DNA of 64,000 bases from JACVRW01 sp963803245 (GCA_963803245.1 CAWDLI010000018.1:124001-188000); one strand, 5' to 3'; numbered from the stretch's first letter, positions 45,020-54,917 are shown. The notes: generated from the letters alone by a model not told the origin. Numbers and translations: made by a program.

Positions 45020-46101
45020 TTCAGCATCGAGCCCGCCAGTTCGAGGGCGGGAGCGTAGGTGGGGTCGCGCAGAAGCGCCTGCCGGATGCCCTCACCGAGG
45101 ATGCCCGCCTCGCCGCGCGAGGCGCCGAGCACCGTCCAGGTCGACTCGTGGCCGTCCTTCGTGCGCCGCCGCGCCGAGAGCCCGCCGGGTCCGCGATTGA
45201 GGTCGATCTCGGTGCCGAGCGCCGTATGGATCGTGACCCCGGCAAGCCCCGGCGACGTCATCGTGATGTCCGGCTCGAGCGTCAGCTCCACGTCCTGGCG
45301 CCGGCCGTGGCAGCGCCCGAAGAGCGTGCCGTTGCGGTCCATGATCGAACCCGCCTCCCAGCCGAGCCGCGAGGCGAGCCAGCCGAAGAAGAGCATCCCG
45401 GTGATGACCGACTCGGGCCGGTGGCGGGCGGTGACCGCGCTGATCGCGGGTAGCTCCCGCCGCCACTTGGCGGGATCGAAGGTCGCCGCCACCCGCTCCC
45501 GCCAGGGTGTCGATCGCAGCCAGGCGAGGTCCACGACGTATGCCCGGGCCTTCAGCTCCGCCGCGCGCTGCGCCGCGAAGGCCGGGTCCGGCCACTGCTC
45601 GGAGTCGACCAGGACCACCTGGGCCAGCCGCAGGAGCGAGTCGACCGCCTGGGTGTGACGGTGCGGCGCCCAGACGACGGTGGCCAGGTCGCTCACGACG
45701 AGCGGGTCGACGATCGTGTCCATCTTGGAGAGGTGTGCCTCGCCTACCTCGACCAGCACCTCCTCGTGGTAGAGCGGGAGCTCGCCGGGTCCCCGGTCAC
45801 CCTCCACCCTCGTGGTGACCCTCGCATCGAGCTTCGTCCGCCCGGACTCCACCGAGCAGAGGATGAGCCGCGAGGGGTAGTAGCGGCCCACGCGCTCCAA
45901 CCGGTTCAGGATCTCGCCGCGCCACTCGTGGTCGGCGATCACCACGAGATTGAGCACCCGCGCGGGTGCGATCGCCTCGTCATCGTCGTGGTGCTGCTTG
46001 AGGAGCTCCTGCAGGGCGGCCGCTATGTCGGAGGGCGCGGTGTCCTGCGCGGACCAGACGCCGTCCATGAAGGTGCCGTCGGCGCTCAGATCGTCCGCCA
46101 C
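45016..46101 (-). CDS. opcA: Glucose-6-phosphate dehydrogenase assembly protein
   Basis: 361 aa from GTG 46101, overlapping the end of zwf by 16 bases. OpcA is an allosteric/assembly partner of G6PDH in cyanobacteria and actinobacteria. Typical stretches include ARVLNLVVIADHEWRGEILN, YYPSRLILCSVESG, LPLYHEEVLVEVGEAHLSKM and VVSDLATVVWAPHRHTQAVD; the C-terminal winged part contains GATFDPAKWR-like RVAATFDPAKWRRELPAISA. The open frame extends upstream inside zwf; that part is a shadow. Confidence 0.9.
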   Translation of the reverse strand: MADDLSADGTFMDGVWSAQDTAPSDIAAALQELLKQHHDDDEAIAPARVLNLVVIADHEWRGEILNRLERVGRYYPSRLILCSVESGRTKLDARVTTRVEGDRGPGELPLYHEEVLVEVGEAHLSKMDTIVDPLVVSDLATVVWAPHRHTQAVDSLLRLAQVVLVDSEQWPDPAFAAQRAAELKARAYVVDLAWLRSTPWRERVAATFDPAKWRRELPAISAVTARHRPESVITGMLFFGWLASRLGWEAGSIMDRNGTLFGRCHGRRQDVELTLEPDITMTSPGLAGVTIHTALGTEIDLNRGPGGLSARRRTKDGHESTWTVLGASRGEAGILGEGIRQALLRDPTYAPALELAGSMLK

Positions 46102-47615
46102 CGGTGCCCTTCTTTGAGAATCGAGTTCGCTTCCTCGGGGCCGTGCGAGCCGGCCGGGTACTGCGGAAGCGGGCGATCGTCCTGACCCCAGGCCTGGAGG
46201 ATCGGGTCGAGGATGCGCCACTGAGCCTCCACCTCGTCGTCACGGGTGAAGAGCGTCGCGTCGCCGCGCATGGCATCCATGATCAGGCGCTCGTAGGCCT
46301 CCGGGGACTGCGAGAGGAACGCCGTGCCGTAGAGGAACTCCATGTTCACCGGCCGGATGCGCATCCGCGAGCCCGGGATCTTCGCGCCGAGCGAAATGGC
46401 CACGCCCTCGTTGGGCTGCATGGTCATGATCAGCTGGTTGGGCTGGACGCCCACCGAGCCCTGCTGCTCGAACGCCAGGTGAGGCACCGGCTTGAGCGTG
46501 ACCGCGATCTCGGTGATCTTGCGTGCCAGGCGCTTGCCGGTGCGCAGGTAGATCGGCACGCCGGCCCAGCGCCAGTTGTCCACCTCGAGCTTCAGCGCGG
46601 CGTAGGTCTCCGTCCTCGAGTCGGGCGGCACGTCGGCTTCCTCCATGTAGCCGGGCACCTGCTGGCCTCCCACCATGCCCGCGCTGTACTGCGCGCGCAG
46701 CGCCATCCGGGGCACCTCCTCCACGGTCGGCGGATGGATCGCGTGGAGGACCTTCACCTTCTCGTCGCGCACGTCGTCGGCTGAGAACGTGACCGGCGGC
46801 TCCATGCAGAGCAGGGCGAGCAGCTGGAGCATGTGGTTCTGCACCAGGTCGCGCAGCGCGCCCGAGGTGTCGTAGTACCCGGCGCGGGTGCCCACGCCCA
46901 GGTCCTCGGCCGCCGTGATCTGGACGAAGTCGATGTAGTTGCGGTTCCAGATCGGCTCGAACAGCCCGTTGGCGAACCGCAGCGCCATCAGGTTCTGAAC
47001 GGTCTCCTTGCCGAGGTAGTGGTCGATCCGGAAGACCTGCTCCTCCCTCAGCACGCTCAGGACCGCCGTGTTCAGCTCCCTGGCCTCCGCGAGGTTCCTG
47101 CCGATCGGCTTCTCGATCACCACGCGCACCTCGGCCTCGTCGTCCTCCTGCAGGCCGTGCTCGCCCAGCTTGCCCACGATCACCGTGAAGAACGCCGGCG
47201 AGGTGGAGAGGTAGAAGACGCGGTTGAAGACGATGCCCGCCGCCTCGTCGAAGGCGCCCAGGCACTCGTTCAGGCGCTCATACATCGTGTCGTCGTCGAA
47301 GGTGCCGGGCACGTAGCGCACGTTGGCGAGCAGGCGGTCGAGCACCTGGTCGTCCGGCTTCCGCCGCGAGAACTCCTTGATGCACTCGCGCGCCATCTGC
47401 TGGTAGTCGTCGTGCGGGATGTCGCTCCGCGAGACGGCGATCAGGTTGAAACGCTCGGGCAGGGACCCCTCGTGCGCGAGGTTGTAGATGGCCGGGAGCA
47501 GCTTGCGCTTGGTCAGGTCGCCGGTGCCGCCGAAGATCACCAGCGTCGTGGGATGCACGGGCATGCGCTCGAGGCCCTCCACGAGCGGGTTCTCCGGCTG
47601 GGTCGTGACGCTCAC
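46086..47615 (-). CDS. zwf: Glucose-6-phosphate dehydrogenase (canonical)
   Basis: 509 aa. Entry enzyme of the oxidative pentose phosphate pathway, making NADPH. LVIFGGTGDLTKRKLLPAIY, VVIEKPIGRNLAEARELN and FRIDHYLGKETVQNLMALRF follow the textbook pattern, unlike the paralogue at 1191. The ATG overlaps the gnd stop (47612-47615) and the 3' end overlaps opcA. Length is normal for the actinobacterial type. Together with opcA this is probably the housekeeping enzyme. Confidence 0.96.
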   Translation of the reverse strand: MSVTTQPENPLVEGLERMPVHPTTLVIFGGTGDLTKRKLLPAIYNLAHEGSLPERFNLIAVSRSDIPHDDYQQMARECIKEFSRRKPDDQVLDRLLANVRYVPGTFDDDTMYERLNECLGAFDEAAGIVFNRVFYLSTSPAFFTVIVGKLGEHGLQEDDEAEVRVVIEKPIGRNLAEARELNTAVLSVLREEQVFRIDHYLGKETVQNLMALRFANGLFEPIWNRNYIDFVQITAAEDLGVGTRAGYYDTSGALRDLVQNHMLQLLALLCMEPPVTFSADDVRDEKVKVLHAIHPPTVEEVPRMALRAQYSAGMVGGQQVPGYMEEADVPPDSRTETYAALKLEVDNWRWAGVPIYLRTGKRLARKITEIAVTLKPVPHLAFEQQGSVGVQPNQLIMTMQPNEGVAISLGAKIPGSRMRIRPVNMEFLYGTAFLSQSPEAYERLIMDAMRGDATLFTRDDEVEAQWRILDPILQAWGQDDRPLPQYPAGSHGPEEANSILKEGHRWRTI

Positions 47616-48535
47616 GAGGCCTTCTCGACGGCGTGGCCCCCGAACTGGTTTCGGAGGGCGGCGAGCACACGAGCCGTGTAGTCGCCTTCACCGCGGCTCG
47701 TGAAGCGGGCGAACAGAGCCGCGGTGATCACGGGCAGCGGCACGTCGTGGTCGATCGCGTCCTCGATCGTCCAGCGGCCCTCGCCCGAGTCGTTCACGTA
47801 GCCCTTGAGGTTCGCGAGGTCGTTGCCCTCCTGCTCGAACGCGCGCGCGGCCAGCTCGCAGAGCCAGGAGCGGACCACCGAGCCCTGCATCCAGAGCTTC
47901 GCGATCGCCTCGTTGTCGAGCTCGAAGTCGGACTTCGTGAAGAGCTCGAAGCCCTCGGCGTAGGCCTGCATGAGCCCGTACTCCACGCCGTTGTGGACCA
48001 TCTTCACGTAGTGGCCCGAGCCCGACTCGCCCATGCGGTTCCACCCCGGGCCCCACTGCTCGTCGGGGGGCGGAGCGAGCACGTCGAGGATCGGAGCCAC
48101 GCGGTCCACGGCGTCCTGGGGCCCCCCGACCATCATGCAGTAGCCCACCTGCAGGCCCCACACGCCGCCGCTCGTGCCCACGTCCACGTAGGCGATGCCC
48201 TTCGGCTCGAGCTCCTTGGCGCGCCGGACGTCGTCGGTCCACTTCGTGTTGCCGCCGTCGATGATCGTGTCGCCCGAGTCGAGCAGGTCAGCCAGCTTCG
48301 CCACGGTCTGCTCGGTCGGGTCGCCCGCGGGCACCATCACCCACACGGCGCGCGGCGCCTCGAGCTGGGAGACGAGCTCCTCGAGCGAGGACGCCCCGGC
48401 GGCCCCGTGGCCCTCGGCCTCACTGACCGCCTCCGTGCTGAAGTCGAACGCCACCACCTCGTGGTCCGAGTCGCGATGGATGCGATGGACCATGTTGCCG
48501 CCCATCTTCCCGAGCCCCACGAAGCCGAGCTTCAT
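47612..48535 (-). CDS. gnd: 6-phosphogluconate dehydrogenase (short, GndA type)
   Basis: 307 aa. Oxidative decarboxylation of 6-phosphogluconate to ribulose 5-phosphate. KLGFVGLGKMGGNMVHRIHR binds the cofactor; YVDVGTSGGVWGLQVGYCMM is the substrate loop; SGHYVKMVHNGVEYGLMQAY includes the catalytic Lys and Asn. At about 300 residues it belongs to the short, often NAD-preferring class rather than the 470-residue NADP class. Both ends overlap neighbouring genes by four bases. Confidence 0.94.
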   Translation of the reverse strand: MKLGFVGLGKMGGNMVHRIHRDSDHEVVAFDFSTEAVSEAEGHGAAGASSLEELVSQLEAPRAVWVMVPAGDPTEQTVAKLADLLDSGDTIIDGGNTKWTDDVRRAKELEPKGIAYVDVGTSGGVWGLQVGYCMMVGGPQDAVDRVAPILDVLAPPPDEQWGPGWNRMGESGSGHYVKMVHNGVEYGLMQAYAEGFELFTKSDFELDNEAIAKLWMQGSVVRSWLCELAARAFEQEGNDLANLKGYVNDSGEGRWTIEDAIDHDVPLPVITAALFARFTSRGEGDYTARVLAALRNQFGGHAVEKAS

Positions 48536-51252
48536 GAGCGCGCCTCCTTGACGCGCGCGGTGAGTTCTCGCACCCCGTCCGCGGCGTCACCGTCGAATCG
48601 CACCTGCACGGCCGTGAGGCCGTGGTCGCGCAGGGTCTGCAGGTCGCCGATCGCCTGAGCGTTCTTCAGGTGCTCGAACCCATAGCCGGCTCCGGGGATC
48701 TCGGCGTCCTCCGCGGCCGGGTGGACGAACTCCAGGAACAGCCCGGCCGGCGGACCGCCCTTGTGGAACTGCCCGGTGGAGTGCAGGTAGCGCGGGCCGT
48801 ACCCGAACGTGGTGGTGGCCTTCGTCGCGTCGCGGATCGCGCTGCGGAGCTCCAGCACGGCGGCGTCGACCTCGTCCGAGGGGGCCGTGAAGCCCAGGAT
48901 CGCCACGTAGCGCGGCGGCTCCGCCGCGCCGAGCAGCTCCGCGAGCTCGCCCGGCTCCACCGTGGGGAGCTCGCCGCCGGCGAGCACCTTGGCGGTGTTG
49001 TCCTTCGCCTCCTGCACGTTCGGCTGGTCGAACGGGTTGATGCCCAGCACCCAGCCGGCCACGGCGGTCGCGAACTCGGCGAAGAAGAAGATCCGGCCGA
49101 GGTCCGCCGCGCCGTGCACGTCGAGGGTGATGGTCGGGTGATCGGCCCGGGCCAGCGCCTCGACCCGCTGGTCGAGGTCCTCGTCCGGCTCGTCGGCGTT
49201 GCGCAGGTACACGAACAGCCGATCGTCGCCGTAGGAGTCGGGGTCGCCCAGCGGCTCGTCCGCCACCGGCAGGATGCCCTTGCCGTGTTTGCCGGTGGAC
49301 TCCGCCACGAGCTGCTCGGCCCAGAGGCCGAAGCTCTCGATGGGCGGACCGACCACGAACGTCAGCTTGTCGCGGCCCTGGAGAGCCAGCTGGCCCATCA
49401 CGATCCCGAGCCAGAGGCCCGAGTTCTCGCTCGTGTCGCTGCTGCTGGCGCAGTTCTGCTCCGCCACCTGCGCGGCGCCCAGGAGCGCCTCCACGCTCAC
49501 GCCGGCCAGGGCGGCCGGCACGAGCCCGAAGTAGGAGAGCACCGAGTAGCGCCCGCCGATGTTCGGATCGTTCTCGAACACACGCCGGAAGCCCAGCTCC
49601 TTGGCGGTGTCCACGAGCGGGCTGCCCGGATCGGTCACGACCACGAAGCGGCTGCCGTCGCCCCCGCTGCGCTCGAGGAAGTAGCGCATGTGCGAGAGCG
49701 TCTCGATCGTGCCGCCCGACTTCGACGACACCACGAACAGCGTGTGCTCGAGGTCCAGCGAGCGCTCGAGGCCGAGCACGGCCTCCGGGTCGGTGGAGTC
49801 GAGCACGTGCAGGCGCATGGCTCCCGGGATCTCCCCGAACGAGCGCCGGATCACCTCGGGACCGAGGCTCGACCCGCCCATTCCGAGCAGCGCCACGTCG
49901 GTGAAGCCCTCGGCGCGAACCGACTCGACGAACTCGCCGAGGTCGTCGGCGTGCTCGAGCAGCTTGTCCGAGATCGTCAGCCAGCCCAGCCGGTCACCGA
50001 TCTCCGGTACGCCCGGGCCTCCCCAGAGCGACTCGTCCTTGGTCCAGAGGCGCTTGACCACGTCCTCGCTGCGCGCCTGCTCGACGCGCTTGGCGATCGC
50101 CGGCTCGAGCTCGTCCGGGATCGACGACTTGATCGTGGGCGGACGGCCGGTGACCACGCCCTCGCGCGCCAGCTCGATGCCCTCCAGCAGCGCGTCGAAC
50201 GGTTCGACGAACTTCTGGATGCCGTCGATCAGGAGCGTCTTCGTCACGTCGCCCATGTCGATGCCCGCGTCGGCGAGCGCCTTCAGGTCCGGGCCCGGGT
50301 CCACGTCCGCGGTCGGGCCCGTCACCTCGAGCTGGTCCGCGCACGCGCGCAGCGTCGCCATCGGCATCGTGTTCACCGTGTGCGGCCCGACCAGCGAGTC
50401 CACGTACTTGGTCTCGGGGTAGTGCGGGTCCTTGACGCCCGTCGAGGCCCAGAGGGGGCGCTGAACCGGCGCACCGGCCTCGCGCAGCCGCGCGTAGCGC
50501 TCTCCGAGGAAGAGCTCCTCGAACTTCTCGTACGCGGCGCGCGCGTTCGCGATCGCGGCGATGCCGCGCAGATCCTCGCGCCCGATCACCTCCAGGCGCT
50601 TGTCCACCTCGGTGTCCACACGCGACACGAAGAAGCTCGCAACGGAGTGCACGTCCAGCGACTCGCCCGCCTCGAGCCGGCGCTCCATGCCGCGGATGTA
50701 GGCCTCGGCGATGGCCGTGTACGACTCGACCGAGAAGAGCAGGGTCACGTTCACGTTGATCCCGGCGGCGATCGCCTCCTCGATGGCCGGCACGCCCTCC
50801 TCGGTGCCCGGGATCTTGATCATGAGGTTGGGGCGGTCGACCCGGCCCCAGAAGTCGTGCGCCTGCTCGGTCGTCAGATCGGTGTCGTGCGCGACCGCGG
50901 GCTCCACCTCGAGCGACACGAAGCCGTCGGCTCCCGACGCGTCGTCCCAGACCTCACGCAGGACGTCGCAGGCGAGCTGCACGTCGAGGATCGCGATCTC
51001 CTCGTAGATCCGGCGCCGGTCGAGCCCCTGCTCGGCCAGCTCCGTCAGCTGCTCGTCGTAGTCGTTCGAGCCGAGGATCGCCTTCTCGAAGATCGCCGGG
51101 TTGGAAGTGACGCCCCGCAGCGAGTCCTCGCGCATGAGCTGCTCGAGCTCGCCGCTGGTGATCAGGCTGCGGCGGATCTGGTCGAGCCAGACGCTCGTGC
51201 CCGCGGCCGTGAGGGCCGCCAGCCGCTGGTTGACCGAAGCTTCGACGCTCAT
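48532..51252 (-). CDS. Bifunctional transaldolase / glucose-6-phosphate isomerase
   Basis: 906 aa. Residues ~1-365 are transaldolase: SVWLDQIRRSLITSGELEQL, GVTSNPAIFEKAILGS, PNLMIKIPGTEEGVPAIEEA (Schiff-base Lys in MIKIPGT) and KRPLWASTGVKDP-like QRPLWASTGVKDPHY. Residues ~370-906 are phosphoglucose isomerase: LLGMGGSSLGPEVIRRSFGE, FVVSSKSGGTIETLSHMRYF and GINPFDQPNVQEAKDNT. Such fusions are known in several bacteria. Joining a non-oxidative pentose phosphate step to the isomerase would help recycle fructose 6-phosphate into glucose 6-phosphate. It lies 10 bases after tkt, and its stop overlaps gnd. Confidence 0.94.
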   Translation of the reverse strand: MSVEASVNQRLAALTAAGTSVWLDQIRRSLITSGELEQLMREDSLRGVTSNPAIFEKAILGSNDYDEQLTELAEQGLDRRRIYEEIAILDVQLACDVLREVWDDASGADGFVSLEVEPAVAHDTDLTTEQAHDFWGRVDRPNLMIKIPGTEEGVPAIEEAIAAGINVNVTLLFSVESYTAIAEAYIRGMERRLEAGESLDVHSVASFFVSRVDTEVDKRLEVIGREDLRGIAAIANARAAYEKFEELFLGERYARLREAGAPVQRPLWASTGVKDPHYPETKYVDSLVGPHTVNTMPMATLRACADQLEVTGPTADVDPGPDLKALADAGIDMGDVTKTLLIDGIQKFVEPFDALLEGIELAREGVVTGRPPTIKSSIPDELEPAIAKRVEQARSEDVVKRLWTKDESLWGGPGVPEIGDRLGWLTISDKLLEHADDLGEFVESVRAEGFTDVALLGMGGSSLGPEVIRRSFGEIPGAMRLHVLDSTDPEAVLGLERSLDLEHTLFVVSSKSGGTIETLSHMRYFLERSGGDGSRFVVVTDPGSPLVDTAKELGFRRVFENDPNIGGRYSVLSYFGLVPAALAGVSVEALLGAAQVAEQNCASSSDTSENSGLWLGIVMGQLALQGRDKLTFVVGPPIESFGLWAEQLVAESTGKHGKGILPVADEPLGDPDSYGDDRLFVYLRNADEPDEDLDQRVEALARADHPTITLDVHGAADLGRIFFFAEFATAVAGWVLGINPFDQPNVQEAKDNTAKVLAGGELPTVEPGELAELLGAAEPPRYVAILGFTAPSDEVDAAVLELRSAIRDATKATTTFGYGPRYLHSTGQFHKGGPPAGLFLEFVHPAAEDAEIPGAGYGFEHLKNAQAIGDLQTLRDHGLTAVQVRFDGDAADGVRELTARVKEARS

Positions 51253-51262
51253 TGGTCTCCTC

Positions 51263-53302
51263 TCATGTCCTTGCGGCCAGCCGCTCGACCACCGCTCGGG
51301 CTCGTTCAGCCACGTGCTCGGAGGTGAATCCGAAGTGCTCGTAAAGGGCGGGCTGCGGCCCCGAGGCTCCGAAGCCCGTCATGCCCACTGACTCGCCGTC
51401 CTCGGTGGTCCAGCGCTCCCATCCGAATGTAGCGCCGGCTTCGACCGAGACCCGGGCCCGGCAAGCGCGCGGGAGCACCGTGTCCCTGTAGGCGTCGTCC
51501 TGCTCCAGGAAGCGGTCGAAGCAGGGCATGCTCACCACGCGCGTGGCGAGGCCACCGGCCTCCAGCGCCTCGGCCGCCTCCATGCAGATCGAGACCTCTG
51601 AGCCGGTGCCGATCAGGATCACGTCCATGTCCGCGCCCTTCGACGACTCGCGCAGCGTGTAGGCGCCGCGGACGATCGCGTCGTCGGGAACGACATCCGG
51701 ATCGAGGATCGGGAGGTTCTGGCGGCTCAGCACGAGCGCGCACGGCCCGTCCTCCTGCTCGAGCGCAAAGACCCACGCGAGCGCCGTCTCGTTGGCGTCC
51801 GCCGGGCGAACGGCGTTGATGTTCGGCGTGGCGCGCAGGTGGGCCAGGTGCTCCACGGGCTGGTGGGTGGGCCCGTCCTCCCCTAGGCCGATGGAGTCGT
51901 GCGTGTAGACCTGGATCACGGGCAGGTGCATCAGCGCCGCCAGGCGCACCGACCCCTTCATGTAGTCGAGGAAGTTGAAGAAGGTCGACCCGAACGCGCG
52001 AACCCCGTGCAGGTTCAGGCCGTTCACGATCGCGCCCATCCCGTGCTCGCGGACGCCGTAGTGGACGTTGCGGCCGGAGTAGTCGTCCCTCGTGACGGAG
52101 CCGCCGCCGTCGATCTCGGTGAGCGTCGACGGCTCCAGGTCGGCCGACCCACTCACAAGAGTGGGTACCCGTCCTGCTGCCCATTGGATCACCTCGTTGG
52201 ATGCCTTGCGGGTGGCCACGGGCTTGTCGCCGGGGCTGAAGCGGGGGCGATCGGAGTCCCAGCCGTCCGGCAGCCGGCCCTCCATGAACAGGTCGAGCTC
52301 CGCCGCCAGGTCCGGGTGCTGGTCGCGGTAGGCGGCGAGCCGCTCCTTCCACTCCCCCTCGGCCTGCCTGCCGCGCTCGACGACCCCGCCGAAGTGCTCC
52401 CGCACCTCGTCCGGCACCAGGAAGTGCGCGTCGGGATCCCAGCCGTACGCCTCCTTCGTGAGCCGCACCTCGTCCTCGCCGAGAGGGGAGCCGTGCGCCT
52501 TCTGGCTGTCCTGCTTGTTCGGCGAGCCGAAGCCGATGTGCGTGCGCAGGATGATGAGCGAGGGGCGGTCCGCTGCGGCATGAGCCGCCTCGATGGCCCG
52601 CTCGACGTTTTCGAGCTCGAGGTCCTCGCCCAGGTTCTGCACGTGCCAGCCGTAGGCCTCGTAGCGTGCGCCCACGTCCTCGCTGAACGCCATCTTGGTC
52701 TCGCCCGCCAGCTGGATCTTGTTGTCGTCGTAGAACACGGTGAGCCGGCCGAGGCCGAGGTGGCCGGCCAGTGAGCTGGCCTCCGACGCCACGCCCTCCT
52801 GCATGTCCCCGTCGCTCGCGATCGCGTAGGTGAAGTGGTCGACGATGTCCTGGCCGTCGCGGTTGAGGCGCGCCGCGAGCATCCGCTCCGCTAGCGCGAA
52901 GCCCACCGCGTTGCCCACCCCCTGGCCCAGCGGCCCGGTGGTGACCTCCACACCTGGCGCGCCGTCGGCCTCGTACTCGGGGTGCCCCGCCGTGGGGCTG
53001 CCCAGCTGGCGGAAGCTCTCGAGGTCCTCGAGGCTCACGCCGTAGCCGCTCAGGTGGAGGGTCGAGTAGAGGAGCATCGACGCGTGCCCGGCCGAGAGCA
53101 CGAAGCGGTCCCGGTCGAACCACTTCGGGTCCTCCGGGTTGTGCTTCATCACGCGGGTGTAGAGCAGGTAGGCGATCGGCGCGAGCGCCATCGGGGCGCC
53201 GGGATGGCCGGAGTTCGCCTTCTGGACCGCGTCCATCGAGAGCGTGCGAATCGTGTTGATGGAGAGCTGGTCCAGCTCGGCTCCGGCGGTGGCGGTGGTC
53301 AT
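51263..53302 (-). CDS. tkt: Transketolase
   Basis: 679 aa from ATG 53302. Moves two-carbon ketol units between sugar phosphates using thiamine diphosphate. ANSGHPGAPMALAPIAYLLY, TTGPLGQGVGNAVGFALAER, ASDGDMQEGVASEASSLAGH with FYDDNKI (ThDP/Mg2+ site) and YGVREHGMGAIVNGLNLHG (catalytic Glu) are canonical. Upstream parts of the open frame belong to the opposite reading of glk and are rejected. The start overlaps the glk stop (ATGA). Confidence 0.96.
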   Translation of the reverse strand: MTTATAGAELDQLSINTIRTLSMDAVQKANSGHPGAPMALAPIAYLLYTRVMKHNPEDPKWFDRDRFVLSAGHASMLLYSTLHLSGYGVSLEDLESFRQLGSPTAGHPEYEADGAPGVEVTTGPLGQGVGNAVGFALAERMLAARLNRDGQDIVDHFTYAIASDGDMQEGVASEASSLAGHLGLGRLTVFYDDNKIQLAGETKMAFSEDVGARYEAYGWHVQNLGEDLELENVERAIEAAHAAADRPSLIILRTHIGFGSPNKQDSQKAHGSPLGEDEVRLTKEAYGWDPDAHFLVPDEVREHFGGVVERGRQAEGEWKERLAAYRDQHPDLAAELDLFMEGRLPDGWDSDRPRFSPGDKPVATRKASNEVIQWAAGRVPTLVSGSADLEPSTLTEIDGGGSVTRDDYSGRNVHYGVREHGMGAIVNGLNLHGVRAFGSTFFNFLDYMKGSVRLAALMHLPVIQVYTHDSIGLGEDGPTHQPVEHLAHLRATPNINAVRPADANETALAWVFALEQEDGPCALVLSRQNLPILDPDVVPDDAIVRGAYTLRESSKGADMDVILIGTGSEVSICMEAAEALEAGGLATRVVSMPCFDRFLEQDDAYRDTVLPRACRARVSVEAGATFGWERWTTEDGESVGMTGFGASGPQPALYEHFGFTSEHVAERARAVVERLAART

Positions 53303-54297
53303 TCGGCTCCCTCGATCGATTCGATGCGCAGGCGGGCAGTATCGCGCGCCGTCTCCTGAGCCGCGAGCACGCCCGCCCCGATCACGCCGGCGTCGGCCCC
53401 GCCGCGTGCCAGCGAGACGTTCACACGCCGCCAGAGGGCGGGTAGCGCGCGCGAGCGCGCCTCGTCCACGGCCCGGTCGAAGTAGAGGTCCGCCGCGCGG
53501 GACAGCCCGCCGCCGATCACGACGTGCTCGGGCTCGAACACGTTCACGTAGCCGGCGATGGCCACTCCGAGCATCCGCGCGAAACGCTCGAACACGCGCA
53601 GGGCGTCGGCGTCGCCGTCGCGCGCCACGCCCACGAGGGCGCGGCCGGTGACACTGCCCGTGTCGTCGAGCTGAGAGGCCAGGTGGCTCTCGGGCATGTC
53701 GCGTGCGAACTCCGTGGCGTCGCGTTCGAGCGCCTGCCCGCTGCAGTAGGCCTCCACGCAGCCGCGCCCGGGACAGTTGCCCGGACACGGCGGCCCCTCG
53801 GGGTCGATCGTGAAGTGCCCGAGCTCGGCACCGAGGCCGTGCGCGCCTCGGAAGATCTCGCCGCCGATCACCACGCCCCCGCCCACGCCCGTGCCGAGCG
53901 TGAGCATGACGAGCACGCCCGCGGGGGCGTCGTCCACCAGCTGGGCCTCGGCCAGGCCGGCGCAGTTCGCGTCGTTGTCCACGAACACGGGCACCCCGAA
54001 GCGGCCCGAGAGCTCCTCGCGCAGCCGGACGCCGGTGAGCGGGATGTTCACGCTCGACTCGACGGTGCCGGTGGCGTAGTCGATCTGCGACGGCACCCCG
54101 ACGCCCACCGCGGCGGGCTCTCCCACCCGGTCGATCAGCCGGCGGACCGTCGCCTGGATCCCGTCGAGGAGGGCATCGGTGCTCTCCAGCGGCGTCGGCG
54201 ACTCCTCGCGGTCGGTCACCTCGGCCCCCACGACCACTCCCGCGGCGACCTTGGTCCCGCCCACGTCCACGCCCAGCACCAGAGGCTCAGAGCTCAC
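53299..54297 (-). CDS. glk: Glucokinase, ROK family
   Basis: 332 aa from GTG 54297. Phosphorylates glucose to glucose 6-phosphate. VLGVDVGGTKVAAGVVVGAE is the phosphate loop, VPVFVDNDANCAGLAEAQLV contains the catalytic Asp, TLGTGVGGGVVIGGEIFRGA the sugar loop, and CPGNCPGRGCVEAYCSG the ROK zinc site. It heads the pentose phosphate operon, so glucose from the GH15 enzyme could pass directly to G6PDH. Longer starts inside the divergent promoter region are rejected. A second ROK kinase lies at 56343. Confidence 0.93.
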   Translation of the reverse strand: MSSEPLVLGVDVGGTKVAAGVVVGAEVTDREESPTPLESTDALLDGIQATVRRLIDRVGEPAAVGVGVPSQIDYATGTVESSVNIPLTGVRLREELSGRFGVPVFVDNDANCAGLAEAQLVDDAPAGVLVMLTLGTGVGGGVVIGGEIFRGAHGLGAELGHFTIDPEGPPCPGNCPGRGCVEAYCSGQALERDATEFARDMPESHLASQLDDTGSVTGRALVGVARDGDADALRVFERFARMLGVAIAGYVNVFEPEHVVIGGGLSRAADLYFDRAVDEARSRALPALWRRVNVSLARGGADAGVIGAGVLAAQETARDTARLRIESIEGAE

Positions 54298-54408
54298 AGG
54301 AGATTCTCTTCCCCCGGACAGTGCGGAAGCAAGCACCCTTTCGCCGCGCGAGCGGACGCGGTAGGGTCGCGCAGCGCCGCATTTGGAGCCACGCATCTTG
54401 GGAGACCT

Positions 54409-54840
54409 GTGTTCGGTTCGGTGTTAGTTGGCACAGACGGTTCGGACCGCGCGGAGCGCGCGGTGCACGCAGCCGTCGAGATAGCGAAGAGCCAGGGTGT
54501 CGAGCTCCTGCTGGTGGCCGCCTTCCGTGAGGGAGAGAAGCACGGGGAGATGATCTCAGGCTCGGCCTCCGTGTCCAAGGGAAACCTGCGAGAGGCCGCT
54601 GAGCAGATGCTGACCCGGGTCGCTCGGCACGCCCAGGATGCGGGGGTGCCGGTGGACTGGGAGGCGCGCAGGGGCCACCCCGCCGACGTGATCCTGGACA
54701 TAGCGGCTGAACGCGGCGTGGATCTGATCGTGGTCGGGAACAAGGGCATGACCGGCACGCGCCGGTACCTGCTGGGCGGCGTGGCCGACAAGATCTCGCA
54801 TCACGCCCCGTGCAGCGTGATGATCGTGCGAACGGACTAG
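54409..54840 (+). CDS. Universal stress protein (UspA)
   Basis: 143 aa from GTG 54409 with GGGAG at 54400-54404. FGSVLVGTDGSDRAERAVHA opens the Usp fold, and VVGNKGMTGTRRYLLGGVAD matches the G-2x-G-9x-G(S/T) ATP-binding motif, so it is probably an ATP-binding type. Single domain of the usual length. Divergent from glk across 111 bases that contain no recognised operator. Confidence 0.9.
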   Translation: MFGSVLVGTDGSDRAERAVHAAVEIAKSQGVELLLVAAFREGEKHGEMISGSASVSKGNLREAAEQMLTRVARHAQDAGVPVDWEARRGHPADVILDIAAERGVDLIVVGNKGMTGTRRYLLGGVADKISHHAPCSVMIVRTD

Positions 54841-54917
54841 CGCCTCCCTACCTGCACGCGGGCACGGGCCGGATCGGCATCATGCTCCCTGAAATCGAAC
54901 GAAGGGATCCCGGATCG

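Noticed and set aside
48622..51327. 901-residue plus-strand open frame
   Set aside because: Mirror of the transaldolase/isomerase fusion gene; no recognisable domain.
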